Shown here: positions 1 to 8,827 of the stretch, piece after piece
Layout: each line of letters starts with the position of its first letter
Position numbering within the stretch: the first letter of the stretch is position 1
Assembly (NCBI RefSeq): GCF_013425525.1
Contig: NZ_JACCKA010000027.1
Span: 46,558 to 110,557 of the forward strand
Direction: 5' to 3'
Length of the DNA: 64,000 bases
DNA from: Luteimonas salinisoli
GTDB lineage: Bacteria; Pseudomonadota; Gammaproteobacteria; Xanthomonadales; Xanthomonadaceae
Program-made: the position numbers and the translations under genes
The notes under the pieces: model-generated
Told to the model about the DNA's origin: nothing
Databases searched by the model: none
The model's input: only the letters and a program-made list of their open reading frames with translations

Positions 1-2
1 AG

Positions 3-116
3 CTGCTCAACGACGGCGAGCGCTGGTGGATCGTCTCCAACGTGGGCACGGTGGAGACGCCCGCCTCGCCGCTGCCCGCCGCCCTGCTGCCGGTGACCCA
101 GGGAGGTGCGAAATGA
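3..116 (+). CDS. C-terminal end of an NTF2-like (SnoaL/DUF4440-type) protein, cut by window edge
   Basis: Only the last 37 codons are present, so the start lies outside the window. The segment beginning LLNDGERWWIVSN, followed by a short acidic turn and a proline-rich LPAALLP tail, is the usual final strand and tail of small cone-shaped NTF2-like proteins, where the RWWI pattern lines the end of the beta-sheet. Members of this fold act as small enzymes, binding domains or have no known role, so no reaction can be given. Its TGA stop overlaps the ATG of the next gene in the arrangement ATGA, which suggests translational coupling. The family call rests on one short motif. Confidence 0.55.
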   Translation: MLNDGERWWIVSNVGTVETPASPLPAALLPVTQGGAK

Positions 117-391
117 GCGCCCCGGCGACCGTCGAGACGACCCAGTCGCAGTCGAGCCACCGCCGCAAATGGAGGTGGATCGCCCTTGCCGGCGCCGCGT
201 GCCTGCTCTCGTGGGTGGCGCTGGCGGTGGGCATCGCGCTCGGCGTTGGCACCGCGGCGATGTTCGTCCTGGCCACCTTGGCCGCCGTGACCACCGAAGG
301 CACGGTCTGGCTGGCGGCCTTGCTGCTCGGGGTTAGCGTGTACCAGGCGCGCCGGCGGCTGTGGGAGACGCTGCGCTCCCGCCTGCGTTGA
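113..391 (+). CDS. Small two-helix membrane protein, unknown function
   Basis: A 92-residue protein with a basic amphipathic N-terminus (HRRKWRW), then two hydrophobic segments at about residues 24-45 and 48-80, and an Arg-rich C-terminus (RRRLWETLRSRLR). This predicts a hairpin in the inner membrane. The reading frame is open further upstream, but the ATG at 113 is chosen because it overlaps the preceding stop as ATGA and has GGGAGGTG just before it. I do not recognise a family. It is probably co-expressed with the preceding NTF2-like gene. Confidence 0.6.
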   Translation: MSAPATVETTQSQSSHRRKWRWIALAGAACLLSWVALAVGIALGVGTAAMFVLATLAAVTTEGTVWLAALLLGVSVYQARRRLWETLRSRLR

Positions 392-425
392 GGCGAATCG
401 AGCACCTCCGCCGCGTTGCCGATGT

Positions 426-446
426 CCCCGGCCTCACCGGCCGGGG
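426..446 (+). terminator. Stem-loop terminator candidate after the first plus-strand genes
   Basis: A perfect 8-bp stem, CCCCGGCC paired with GGCCGGGG around a 5-nt loop, is followed closely by ATGCGGTTTT. It lies 35 bases after the small membrane protein and before the convergent SRPBCC gene, where a terminator is expected. The T-run is short, so this is a moderate call. Confidence 0.5.
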
Positions 447-494
447 ATGCGGTTTTCAGCGGTCTCTCGAAACCTTGTGGAGTCGGCCTTCCGT

Positions 495-1019
495 CTACCT
501 CATGGATACGATTGGCGGTTCGGCGAAATGCTCGACGAGGTTGGCCAGGCAGACGTTCATGTAGCCCTTCCATTGGCTCTTCACGAACAGGGTCAGCGGT
601 AGCCTGGCGAAGCGGTTCTTCGCCTGGAAGGTATAGGTCCACTTGACCTTCGTCCCACCGTCGGCCGGTTCGAACCAGAACTGCCCGCGCGCTTCGCTCA
701 TCAGATGCTTCAGCGCGAAGCTCGGCTCGCTTACCCGATAAGCGAAGTAGGCAGGCCGATCGTAGTGCGTCAGTCCCTCGTTCACGGTGCTGCCATCGGC
801 CAGGTGAACGACACGGTGGGAACCGGGGCGATCCCACGGTCCCGAGACCGCGGAGGTGGACGCGACGCCAGGGACCATGCCGTAGCCGGTCAGGATCCTG
901 GGCAGCACGTCTTCGGCTGCGACGAAGTCGAAGACATCGTGGATGTCGCGTGGGATGAAGACTTCTCGCGTCACCGCGACGTTCAGCCGGTCCGCCCGGT
1001 GCAGATCGAGAGCGTTCAT
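495..1019 (-). CDS. SRPBCC (START/polyketide-cyclase fold) family protein
   Basis: 174 residues. The protein shows the SRPBCC layout: an N-terminal strand with PRDIHDVFDFVAAEDVLP, a central beta-sheet with a GSHRVVHLADGSTVNEGLTHYDRP stretch, and a long C-terminal helix (SQWKGYMNVCLANLVEHF) that closes the hydrophobic cavity. Such proteins bind or modify small hydrophobic molecules; the ligand here is unknown. The ATG at 1019 is chosen because GGAG lies 8 bases upstream and the extra residues of the longer frame are low-complexity antisense-like sequence. It is the last of five minus-strand genes divergent from a LysR regulator and may belong to that regulon, although the 144-bp gap before it leaves room for its own promoter. 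Confidence 0.75.
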   Translation of the reverse strand: MNALDLHRADRLNVAVTREVFIPRDIHDVFDFVAAEDVLPRILTGYGMVPGVASTSAVSGPWDRPGSHRVVHLADGSTVNEGLTHYDRPAYFAYRVSEPSFALKHLMSEARGQFWFEPADGGTKVKWTYTFQAKNRFARLPLTLFVKSQWKGYMNVCLANLVEHFAEPPIVSMR

Positions 1020-1163
1020 GGGCAATTCTCCAGAAGGATGTGCTCGCCGGCAGCCCCTCCTCGCGGAAGCGCACTGTCGGAATTGATGGACCGCCTCGCC
1101 CGAGGCGCAGGACGAAACCCTGAGCGGGTTTGCGGCGCCCTGCGCCATCAGACCGGCCGCGCG

Positions 1164-1916
1164 CTACGCGAGGAACGGGTTGAGCGCCGCCAGCGTCTCG
1201 TCGAAGCGGCCCTCGGCCTCGGCATTGCGCATGAAGTCGACGCCCTCCACCAGGATCTCGCGCGGCGTGGGCGTCTGCTGGAAGCGCGCGATGACCTGGT
1301 CGGCGAACGTCTCGAGCGGCATGAAGCGCTCGTTGGTCTTCTGGCCGGGGGTCAGGTCCGTCTGCACGGCTGGCGGCACCAGCTCGATCACCTCGACCCT
1401 GCCCTTCAGGGCCGCACGGAGCGACTCGGTGTAGCTGTGGATGGCGGCCTTGGTCGCCGAATAGGTCGGGGCGATCACCAGCGGCACGAAGGCCAGACCC
1501 GAGCTGACATTGACGATGACCGCATCGGGCGTGCGGGCCAGATGCCCGATCAGCGCGTTGGTCACTCGGATGGGGCCGAGCAGGTTGGTGGTGATGGAGG
1601 CCTCCGCGTCGCTCAGGTCACGGAACCTGTCGGGCGGCCCTTCAATGCGCATGATGCCGGCGCTGTTGAACAGCACGTTGACCGATGGATGCTCGGCGAC
1701 GAGCTTCTCGGCGAACGCTGCGACGCTGGCGGCGTCGTCCATGTCGAACGTCAGTGCATGGATGTTCGGCCGGTCGCCGATCGCCTCGACCAGGGGCTGC
1801 ATTCGCCGGCCGGCGATGATCACGGTGTTGCCCAGATCGTGGAAGCGATGCGCGAGCGCCCTGCCGATCCCGGTGCCGCCGCCGGTGATGAGGATGGTGT
1901 TGCCTGTGGTCTTCAT
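1164..1916 (-). CDS. Short-chain dehydrogenase/reductase (SDR family)
   Basis: 250 residues with all classical SDR landmarks: cofactor loop TGGGTGIG at 11-18, NSAG at 84-87, catalytic Ser at about 138, and YSATK with Tyr152 and Lys156. The Arg-rich segment after strand 2 (AGRRMQ) favours NADP(H). The sequence resembles the DltE-like subgroup of cytosolic oxidoreductases. The substrate cannot be read from sequence. It sits between the Old Yellow Enzyme homologue and the SRPBCC gene, so a role in reducing or detoxifying reactive carbonyls is plausible but inferred. An AGGAACCTC-type purine stretch precedes the ATG at 1916. Confidence 0.88.
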   Translation of the reverse strand: MKTTGNTILITGGGTGIGRALAHRFHDLGNTVIIAGRRMQPLVEAIGDRPNIHALTFDMDDAASVAAFAEKLVAEHPSVNVLFNSAGIMRIEGPPDRFRDLSDAEASITTNLLGPIRVTNALIGHLARTPDAVIVNVSSGLAFVPLVIAPTYSATKAAIHSYTESLRAALKGRVEVIELVPPAVQTDLTPGQKTNERFMPLETFADQVIARFQQTPTPREILVEGVDFMRNAEAEGRFDETLAALNPFLA

Positions 1917-2073
1917 GTGGGAGGTTCCTTCAGGTGGGCGACTGAGCGAGCCAGGCTCGCGTCAGCCGCTATCGATGAGATGTCCGGCGAAGACCGTGCT
2001 TTGCCGGAACTTTGGGGAGTGGCTCGTCGCGGATGGCGCTGCGGCTGGGACGCCGCCGTATGCGGTCGACGGA

Positions 2074-3141
2074 TCAGCCGCCAGCGAGAACGGGATAGTC
2101 GGTGTAGCCTTCGGCGCCGCCACCGGCGTAGAACAGGGGAACCCGCGGCGGGTTCAACGGCGCGCTCGCCTTGAGGCGTGCCACCAGGTCCGGGTTGGCG
2201 AGCGCCATGGTGCCCAGGGCTTCTATGTCGGCGGCGCCTGTTTCGACATCAGCCCCGACCTGCTCGCGCGTGCGGCCCGGGCGGTTGACGATCAGCACGC
2301 CGCCGAAGGCGCGGCGGATGTCCGCCAGGAGCGCTTCGTTACCGATATGCAGGACGTGCAGATAGGCGATGCCGATCTTGTCGAACTCCGCAGCGAGGTG
2401 GCGGTAGAGATCGTCGTTCTCGTTGCCTTCGACGATGCCGCCCGTCGCGAGCCCGGGAGACAGGCGGATCGCGGTCTTCCCGGCACCGATCGCAGCGGCG
2501 ACCGCCTGTACGACCTCGAGTGCGAACCGCGCCCGGTTCTCGAGCGAACCGCCGTACTCGTCGCTGCGCGCGTTGGCGTTCGGCGCGAGGAACTGGTGCA
2601 CCAGATAGCCGTTGGCGCCGTGGATCTCCACGCCGTCCGCACCCGCTTCGATCGCACGCGCGGCGCCGTGGGCGAAGTCGGCAATGGTCTGCCGGACTTC
2701 GGCGGTCGTCAGCGCGCGGGGTTCGGGCACCGGCAGCATGCCCTGGGGCGTGAACATGTTCTCGCCGGGGGCGATCGCCGACGGCGCGACCGGCTGGCGA
2801 TGATGCGCCGTGTTGTCCGGATGGGACCTGCGGCCGACGTGCATGAGCTGGATGAAGAGTCGGCCGCCGGCCTCGTGGACCGCGTCGGCCACCTTGCTCC
2901 ATCCGGCCACGTGTTCGTCGGTGTAGATGCCTGGCGTGTTGAGATAGCCCTGCCCGTCTTCGGACGGCTGGGTGCCTTCGGTGACCAGCAGGCCCATGGT
3001 CGCGCGCTGTGCGTAGTACTCGGCCGCCAGCTCGCCGGGCGTGCCGTCGGGCTTGGCCCGGCTGCGGGTCATCGGCGCCATGGCGAGGCGGTGCGGCAGT
3101 CGCAGGTTGCCGACCTCGATCGGGGACCAAACGTCGGTCAT
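2074..3141 (-). CDS. Old Yellow Enzyme family alkene reductase (NemA-like)
   Basis: 355 residues, the normal length for FMN-dependent ene-reductases. Visible landmarks are the N-terminal MAPMTRSRA loop (21-29) at the FMN, a central QLMHVGRRSHP strand (98-108), and HGANGYL (174-180), in which His174 and Asn177 bind the substrate carbonyl or nitro group. SDEYGGSLENR (193-203) follows and a VNRPG FMN-phosphate motif lies near the C-terminus. These enzymes reduce activated C=C bonds, nitro-esters and quinones with NADPH. The ATG at 3141 has an excellent AAGGAG Shine-Dalgarno; the longer open frame upstream is an antisense shadow of the DUF1857 gene. It is spaced 40 bp from that gene and likely cotranscribed. 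Confidence 0.93.
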   Translation of the reverse strand: MTDVWSPIEVGNLRLPHRLAMAPMTRSRAKPDGTPGELAAEYYAQRATMGLLVTEGTQPSEDGQGYLNTPGIYTDEHVAGWSKVADAVHEAGGRLFIQLMHVGRRSHPDNTAHHRQPVAPSAIAPGENMFTPQGMLPVPEPRALTTAEVRQTIADFAHGAARAIEAGADGVEIHGANGYLVHQFLAPNANARSDEYGGSLENRARFALEVVQAVAAAIGAGKTAIRLSPGLATGGIVEGNENDDLYRHLAAEFDKIGIAYLHVLHIGNEALLADIRRAFGGVLIVNRPGRTREQVGADVETGAADIEALGTMALANPDLVARLKASAPLNPPRVPLFYAGGGAEGYTDYPVLAGG

Positions 3142-3181
3142 GTCGTTTCTCCTTGTAGTTGGACGATGAGAGGGGGGAGGA

Positions 3182-3658
3182 TCACAGCCTGCCCGCGGCA
3201 AGCAGCTCGCGGGTGCGTGCCAGCGTCGACAGCAGCGCGGACTTGTAGCCCCTGTCCTCGCTGTCGAACTGCTGCTGTTCGGCCCGTTCCTCGGGGCCGC
3301 CCGGCACCTTGCCGCGCAGTCCGAGGTAGCAGTAGAAGCGCAGGTGGAGCTCGCCGTGCCGGTCCTCGAAGAGTTCGTTGACGATGGCGCCCTCGCGCGG
3401 CCCGGTGGCCTGGAAGAAGGTGACCTTGCTCTGCGGCTCGAGGGTGATGATCTCGCGCAGATCGGCGCCGGCGATCGTGGCTTCGCGCACGAAGTGGGTG
3501 GCGCTCTCCTCCACCACGTCGCAGCGGGTGCAGAGGCCGGGCGGGAGGAACAGGCGCGCATCGCGCGCCTTCAGCTCGAGGCCCTTCCAGACCTGCTCGC
3601 GGGTGAGCGGGGTTGCGCCGTCCGGGTTCACCGGAACGGTGGCGGTCGAATAGATCAT
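3182..3658 (-). CDS. DUF1857 (SRPBCC superfamily, AtaL-like) protein
   Basis: 158 residues beginning MIYSTATVPVNPDG, with TREQVWKGLELKARDARLFLPP and a central EESATHFVREATIAG strand. The pattern, including ITLEPQSKVTFFQA and a C-terminal helix after YCYLGL, matches the DUF1857 group of SRPBCC-fold proteins, known in fungi and proteobacteria without an assigned reaction. The ATG at 3658 gives the family's usual length. It lies 37 bp downstream of the NmrA-like gene and 40 bp upstream of the alkene reductase, so the three probably form one transcript controlled from the LysR intergenic region. Confidence 0.8.
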   Translation of the reverse strand: MIYSTATVPVNPDGATPLTREQVWKGLELKARDARLFLPPGLCTRCDVVEESATHFVREATIAGADLREIITLEPQSKVTFFQATGPREGAIVNELFEDRHGELHLRFYCYLGLRGKVPGGPEERAEQQQFDSEDRGYKSALLSTLARTRELLAAGRL

Positions 3659-3695
3659 GTCGAACTCCTTGTCTGCAGAAGACGCCGCGCGACGC

Positions 3696-4565
3696 TCAGG
3701 CCGCCGCGGCGAGCTCGGAAGCGAAGGCGCGGTAGCTGCGCAGCGGACGGCCCAGCAGCGTGGTGAGCCGCTCGACGTCGCCCGCCTCGGGGCGCATGCC
3801 ATCGGTGAGGAACCGCTCGCTCATCAGGCGCATGTCGTAGGCCATCCAGGCCGGCATGAACTGGCGGAGGTTCTGCTCGAAGGCCGCCGGATCGTCGCCG
3901 CCGTAGGCGATGGGCCGGCCGAGCACGTCGGACCAGATCGCCGTGACGTCGGCACTGGTCAGGGTGTCGGGGCCCACGACATTGATGACTTCGGTCGGCA
4001 GCGGCGTCGGTGAGGCCTCGCGGCGGAGCAGCTCGAGCGCGGCGATCTCGCCGATGTCGCTCGCGGCCACCATCGCCAGGCCCTTGCTGCCAATGGGCAT
4101 GGGATACACCCCGTGCTGGAACACCACGTCCTTGACCGTCAGGTCGTTGTCGATGAAGTAGGCCGGGCGCAGGATGGTCGCGTTGAAGCCCATCTGCTCG
4201 ATCATCCGCTCGACGCCGAACTTGCCCGCGAAGTGCGGCACGTTCAGGTAGACGTCGCTGTGGATCACCGACAGGTAGACGATGCGCTCGACGCCCGCCT
4301 CGCGCGCCAGGTTCAGGGCGATCAGCGCCTGGGTGAATTCGTCCGGCACCACGGCGTTGAGGAGGAACAGCGTGGACACGCCGTCGAAGGCCTTGCGCAT
4401 GGCGTCGACGTCGAGGAAGTCGCCCTGGACCACGGACACGCCTGCGGGGAAGTCGGCCTTGGCCGGGTCGCGGACGAGGGCGCGCACATCGGCGCCGCGC
4501 TGGGTCAACTGCTCTACGACGTGGCGGCCGATGGTGCCGGTGGCGCCGGTTACGAGGATGGTCAT
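3696..4565 (-). CDS. NmrA-like NAD(P)-binding protein (atypical SDR)
   Basis: 289 residues. The N-terminus MTILVTGATGTIG holds the GxxGxxG dinucleotide loop (7-13), followed by VRALVRDPAKA, which usually selects NADPH. YLSVIHSDVYLNVPHFAGKFGVERMI and TILRPAYFIDN are typical of the NmrA/YwnB/azoreductase-like branch, which includes redox sensors and quinone or azo reductases and often lacks the classical catalytic Tyr-x3-Lys. The first gene of the divergent operon, it faces the LysR gene across about 90 bp. The ATG at 4565 follows a GGAGCAGTCCC Shine-Dalgarno. Confidence 0.85.
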   Translation of the reverse strand: MTILVTGATGTIGRHVVEQLTQRGADVRALVRDPAKADFPAGVSVVQGDFLDVDAMRKAFDGVSTLFLLNAVVPDEFTQALIALNLAREAGVERIVYLSVIHSDVYLNVPHFAGKFGVERMIEQMGFNATILRPAYFIDNDLTVKDVVFQHGVYPMPIGSKGLAMVAASDIGEIAALELLRREASPTPLPTEVINVVGPDTLTSADVTAIWSDVLGRPIAYGGDDPAAFEQNLRQFMPAWMAYDMRLMSERFLTDGMRPEAGDVERLTTLLGRPLRSYRAFASELAAAA

Positions 4566-4654
4566 GGGACTGCTCCGGGTGGGTTGGGAGGCCACATGGT
4601 TGTTGATCCACAGACGGGCCGATAGCCCATATACTTGGACCACATGTCTCACTG
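4566..4654. promoter_or_regulatory. Divergent promoter/operator between NmrA-like operon and lysR gene
   Basis: This 89-bp gap must carry both start signals. A CATATAC sequence near 4628 could serve as a -10 element. Just before the LysR start there is an imperfect direct repeat, TGGACCACATG then TGGAACACATGG, with a T-N11-A-type spacing. LysR proteins commonly bind such sites in a shared divergent promoter and autoregulate. The function is inferred from position. Confidence 0.4.
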
Positions 4655-5554
4655 GTGGAACACATGGACCTGCTGGCTCTGGCCGACTTCAACCTGGTGG
4701 CGCGGCATGGGGGGTTCGGCCGGGCCGCGCGGGCGGCGGAACGCCCCAAGGCCACCCTGTCGCGGCGGGTGGCGGACCTGGAGGCGGGCCTGGGGGTGCG
4801 CCTGTTCGAGCGGGGCTCCCACGCCCTCAAGCTGACCCAGGAGGGGCGCGCCCTGTTCGAGCGGACCGAATCCCTGCTCACCGAACTGGGCGAGGCGACC
4901 AGCGCGATCGCCTCGGGCGGCCAGACCCCACGCGGCAAGCTGCGCATCAGCGCGCCGCTGCTGTTCTCCCAGATCGCGCTGGGCAAACTGTCGGCCCAGT
5001 TCGCGCTGCGTTACCCGGAGGTGCGCCTGGAGATCACCACCGAGGACCGGGCGGTCGACATGGTGGAAGAGGGCTACGACCTGGTGATCCGGGTCAATCC
5101 CGATCCCAACGAACACTTGATCGGGCGCATCCTGCTCCACGACCGCCTGGTGGCGGTGGCCAGCCCTGCGTTGCAACGGCCGGTGGAAGATGCACCGGTC
5201 CCCGCGGTCGTGCGCGCGTCGAGCACTCAGTTGGCCTGGGCATTGGCGACCCAGGAAGGCGACGTGCGGGTCCAGATCGATCCGATCCTGCGCCTGGCAT
5301 CGATGATCATGATTCGCGATGCGGTGCGTACCGGAATCGGGGCTGCCGTACTTCCGCTATCGCTCGTGGCCGGCGACCTGCGCTCAGGCGTGCTCACGCA
5401 ATGGGGCGATGTGAAAGGGCGCCCGATCGAGATCTGGGCGCTCTACCCGTCCCGGCGCCTGCTGAGTATCCGGGTGTCGGCTTTCCTGGAGTTCCTGAAG
5501 GAAGCCTTCCCGCTCGGCGTGCCCGAAGAGCTCTCCGCCTACATCGAAGGCTAG
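4655..5554 (+). CDS. LysR-family transcriptional regulator
   Basis: 299 residues. The N-terminal winged helix-turn-helix occupies about residues 4-63 (LLALADFNLVARHGGFGRAARA, then KATLSRRVADLEAGLGVRLFERG). The effector domain follows, opening with TPRGKLRISAPLLFSQI and including YDLVIRVNPDP, typical of CrgA/PA2206-like regulators of oxidoreductase operons. It is divergent from the NmrA/DUF1857/OYE/SDR/SRPBCC genes and probably senses an electrophile or aromatic compound and activates them. A second in-frame ATG three codons in is equally possible as the start. The effector molecule is unknown. Confidence 0.9.
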   Translation: MEHMDLLALADFNLVARHGGFGRAARAAERPKATLSRRVADLEAGLGVRLFERGSHALKLTQEGRALFERTESLLTELGEATSAIASGGQTPRGKLRISAPLLFSQIALGKLSAQFALRYPEVRLEITTEDRAVDMVEEGYDLVIRVNPDPNEHLIGRILLHDRLVAVASPALQRPVEDAPVPAVVRASSTQLAWALATQEGDVRVQIDPILRLASMIMIRDAVRTGIGAAVLPLSLVAGDLRSGVLTQWGDVKGRPIEIWALYPSRRLLSIRVSAFLEFLKEAFPLGVPEELSAYIEG

Positions 5555-5612
5555 TTGGCGGGCACGTTCAAGGTAGGCAACTCGGCGTTTGCTTCCGGCC
5601 GGTAGCGGTCGC

Positions 5613-7694
5613 TCAGCAACTTCTCGGGTCCAGCTCGCTCTCTCGAGCAACGCCTCTCAATAGCAGAACGAGGCCCGCCAGGCGCGTAGGCAGCCGGTTG
5701 CGATCGCTTCCACGAATGTCGTCGATGACCCCTTGCAGCTCCGCACTGGCGCGGCACAAGCCAGCCTGTCGCAGGGCGTCGACTTGCGCCAAGCCACGCG
5801 TCATCGCGCCAGCCCCCTGATGCCTCAATCCTTGTCGAAGCCAAGACACCAGCAAGTCGAGGGTTGCTTGGACCACGGCACCCAATGGCGATGGCGAGGC
5901 ATCAGCCTCGCGCGATGGCAGGGACTGCTTCGCGACCTGTTCCGCATCCAGCACCACCGCGCGCTGTTCCGTCAATATGGAAAGCGGCTGCATGCGCAAC
6001 CGACCGGCTTCCACCGTCGCTATTCCAGCTACCGCCATCGGCACGCCCCACTCTTTCCCCAGGACGCGCGCGAAGGCGTCGACTGCACATGAAGCAGCCG
6101 CCCGGTGTTGGAGTGAAAGTCGAACGACGTCCTCGTCCGAGGCCGGACCCTGTGTTGCGCTCAGCACCTGCGCATGCAGGGTCTGCGTCGCAGCGTCCCA
6201 GCCCCACTCCAGCACGCGCGCGATCGGCAGGACGTGCAGATGCTCGATTGCTTGCTTCGGGCGCACGAAATCCGGATGTGCGTCCATCAGACAGGACACC
6301 AGTGCACGGCCGCTGGGTTGGCGCAACGGCGCGCCCAGCGTGTCCCACGACCGGGCGGACAGGGGCAGTACGGAGGTCTCGCTGGCCCTCGCAACGATCT
6401 CGATCACCCCGTTGGCGCGGCGTCGCGCGCCCTTTGTCACGATCTGCCCGCATGCAAGCTGGCGCACTGACTGACCGGCCACGCGACGTGCCATCTGCGC
6501 ACCGGCAGATTTCCCCGGGGAGATGGCCCAGCTGCGTTCGAGCACGGTCACCGCCTGCGTGTCCGGATCGGCAAAGGCGATGCGCACGCCTTCGATCTGC
6601 TCGCCCTGCCAGCATTCGGCGCCCAGCGACACCAGCCTCAGATGGTCCAGCGCCACTTCGCCCTTGATTCCAACGCCGAGAATCTGCGTGGTCGGCAGCG
6701 TGGTGGTCGCGCCGGAGATGGCGAGCAGCTCAGCGCGCCGGGCAGCGAACAGGCGTGCGGGCAATTCGGCCAAGGCGGCGAGCAGGCGCATCGGATCGAA
6801 ACCACTGGAACGCGCATGCTGTGTCGTGAGCAATTGGCGGACTTCGTCGAGCGCTTCCACCACCCAGCACCATCCAGCCGCTACACAGCGGTTCCGGAAC
6901 GCTTCAAAACGGGCTTCCAGCGCCATCGGCGGCTGGCTGGATCCATCCAGCCACAACTGGAGCAGCACAGCATCGAGATCCGGAGCCGGCGATTCTGCCT
7001 GCGGGTCGAACCAGCTTCGCCGTTCCTTGTCCGCGCGGGTGGGCGCAACCAGCTCTACGACCTGGCTCTGGCCGGGCTGCAGCGCACGGGCCTGCCGGAA
7101 CGCCCAGACGGCCAGCACCACGTGCTCGCAGCCGCTGCCCTTCTTGCAGTCGCAACGGGCGTGCATGAGGTTGCTGCGAGAAAAGAATCGCACGCTGCAC
7201 ATCGGCAGGCTCGCGGCGGGGACCGGTGCGTCGGCGTGCCACGCGGTCACGCGAACGGCGGGCTGCGCCGAAGCGAGCCGCAAGGCCATTTCCAGCGTGG
7301 CCGCGGGCAGTGCCGCGAGTTCGGCATCGTCGAAACGAGCCGGACTCCATTCGGTGGAATCCGGGGGAGGCGCTTCGGGCTGCTTGTCGACGGCATGAGC
7401 CGCGGCGGTATCGGCCGCCCATCTCTGGTAGGCCAGCACCAGCGTTACGCGATGGCGGCACAGGCCACTGGCCGGGCAGCTGCACGCAGCCTCGCGCAAC
7501 GAGCGACCAGGCGGCAATGTCGCGCACTGTCCATCGCTGTAGCGCGCACGAACCGTGCCGTCGGGTTCCTCTTCGATCTGCGGCAACGCCCCTGCCGCGA
7601 TGTCCCTCAACGCGCGCTTGACGAAGCCGGGATTGGCCAATGCCATCAACGCCTCGGGCGTGAGCTCGAGCAGGTCGAGACGGAGGGGCTTCAT
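5613..7694 (-). CDS. SWIM-type zinc-finger protein (YehQ-like), last gene of the MoxR/VWA operon
   Basis: 693 residues. Two CxCx5CxH zinc-binding motifs are visible: Cys71, Cys73, Cys79 and His81 (CSCPASGLCRH), and Cys181, Cys183, Cys189 and His191 (CDCKKGSGCEH). This is the SWIM pattern, known to bind DNA or protein. The long C-terminal part is alpha/beta with no motif I recognise. The start at 7694 lies 8 bp after the VWA gene stop. E. coli YehQ, the last gene of the yehL-M-P-Q block, is also a SWIM protein, and the gene order here is the same. The biochemical role is unknown. Confidence 0.85.
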   Translation of the reverse strand: MKPLRLDLLELTPEALMALANPGFVKRALRDIAAGALPQIEEEPDGTVRARYSDGQCATLPPGRSLREAACSCPASGLCRHRVTLVLAYQRWAADTAAAHAVDKQPEAPPPDSTEWSPARFDDAELAALPAATLEMALRLASAQPAVRVTAWHADAPVPAASLPMCSVRFFSRSNLMHARCDCKKGSGCEHVVLAVWAFRQARALQPGQSQVVELVAPTRADKERRSWFDPQAESPAPDLDAVLLQLWLDGSSQPPMALEARFEAFRNRCVAAGWCWVVEALDEVRQLLTTQHARSSGFDPMRLLAALAELPARLFAARRAELLAISGATTTLPTTQILGVGIKGEVALDHLRLVSLGAECWQGEQIEGVRIAFADPDTQAVTVLERSWAISPGKSAGAQMARRVAGQSVRQLACGQIVTKGARRRANGVIEIVARASETSVLPLSARSWDTLGAPLRQPSGRALVSCLMDAHPDFVRPKQAIEHLHVLPIARVLEWGWDAATQTLHAQVLSATQGPASDEDVVRLSLQHRAAASCAVDAFARVLGKEWGVPMAVAGIATVEAGRLRMQPLSILTEQRAVVLDAEQVAKQSLPSREADASPSPLGAVVQATLDLLVSWLRQGLRHQGAGAMTRGLAQVDALRQAGLCRASAELQGVIDDIRGSDRNRLPTRLAGLVLLLRGVARESELDPRSC

Positions 7695-7702
7695 CGACAC
7701 GC

Positions 7703-8827
7703 TCAGCCCCGCACCTTTTCCGCCAGCCATGCGGCCAGCTCGCCCGGCGTCATCGCAGCAACGTGCATCCCTTCCCGGACCAGACGCGCCGCCATGGCGC
7801 GGTCGTAGTTCGGAGACGCGTTCGAATCCAGCGCTGCGAGCCCCAAGACCTTCACGCCAGCCTGCACCAGGGACTTCACCCGCCGCACGAGCTCGTAATC
7901 GCTGCCGCCCTCGTAAAAGTCGCTGACCAGCACGATGATGCTGCGCGTCGGATTCGCGACCAGGCCTTGTGCATAGGCGACCGCGCTCGCGATATCGGTG
8001 CCGCCACCGAGCTGTACTTTCATCAGCAGCTCGACCGGGTCGGAAACATCGGCCGTCAAGTCCACCACCTGCGTATCGAACGCGACCAGGCGCGTGCGCA
8101 TGCCGGGCAGGTTCCACAAGCAGGCCGCCATCACGGCCGAATGGATCACCGAATCCACCATCGAGCCGCTCTGGTCGATCAGCAGGATGATGTCCCATCG
8201 TTCGGTGTGGCGCTTGGTGCGACTGAGGAACACCGGCCGCTCGACGAACAACTTGCGGCGTTGCGGATCCCAACGGTGCAGGTTGCCACCCAGCGTGCGG
8301 CGGAAATCGAAGTTGCGCGCGATCTTCAGTAGCGAGCGGCGACGGCGGTCGCGGCTTCCCGCGAAGGCCTGCCGCACCTCCGTGGCGAGTTTCTCCATGA
8401 TCCGTCGCACCACTTCGGCGACCAGGCGTCGCGCCGCGGCCAGCACCTGCGGCTTCATCAGGTGCTTGGTGTGCAACACGGCGCGCAACAGGGACTCGGA
8501 CGGCTCGATGCGTTCGAGCACTTCGAGACTCGTCACGACTTCATCGATCCCGAAGCGCTCGACTGCATCGCGCTCCAGGCGCTCAATGACCTCTTGCGGG
8601 AACAAAGTGTGTACGTCGTTGATCCAATCCGGCGTGCTCAGCTGCGAGTCGCCCAGGCCCGCACTGCGCTCGCCGCGCCGCACGCGATCCGGGTCGCGGC
8701 CATACAGCCATTCCAGTGCGGCATCGGCGGCCAGGGCATCGCCCTGCAATCCCCCCAGGGCGGGATCAGCAGCCTCGCCCAGCAGGAGGCGCCAGCGCAT
8801 CAACGGTGCGGGAACGGCCAGGCTCAT
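7703..8827 (-). CDS. VWA-domain protein (YehP-like)
   Basis: 374 residues. An N-terminal helical region of about 200 residues precedes a von Willebrand A domain with a complete MIDAS site: Asp218-x-Ser220-x-Ser222 in LIDQSGSM, and later LGGGTDIASAV and LVSDFYEGG. VWA proteins of this type bind divalent metal and protein partners and commonly work with a MoxR AAA+ ATPase in metal insertion or assembly. The ATG at 8827 overlaps the DUF5682 stop as ATGA, so the two are translationally coupled. The E. coli counterpart in the same position would be YehP. Confidence 0.9.
   Translation of the reverse strand: MSLAVPAPLMRWRLLLGEAADPALGGLQGDALAADAALEWLYGRDPDRVRRGERSAGLGDSQLSTPDWINDVHTLFPQEVIERLERDAVERFGIDEVVTSLEVLERIEPSESLLRAVLHTKHLMKPQVLAAARRLVAEVVRRIMEKLATEVRQAFAGSRDRRRRSLLKIARNFDFRRTLGGNLHRWDPQRRKLFVERPVFLSRTKRHTERWDIILLIDQSGSMVDSVIHSAVMAACLWNLPGMRTRLVAFDTQVVDLTADVSDPVELLMKVQLGGGTDIASAVAYAQGLVANPTRSIIVLVSDFYEGGSDYELVRRVKSLVQAGVKVLGLAALDSNASPNYDRAMAARLVREGMHVAAMTPGELAAWLAEKVRG

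Noticed and set aside
1510..3381. 623-codon plus-strand frame opposite the SDR and alkene reductase genes
   Set aside because: It is antisense to two genes with complete catalytic motifs and shows only the Arg/Ala/Gly-rich composition produced by high-GC shadows.
3142..3561. N-terminal extension of the alkene reductase gene
   Set aside because: The extra codons are antisense-frame shadow of the DUF1857 gene, and the ATG at 3141 has an AAGGAG signal and gives the normal family length.
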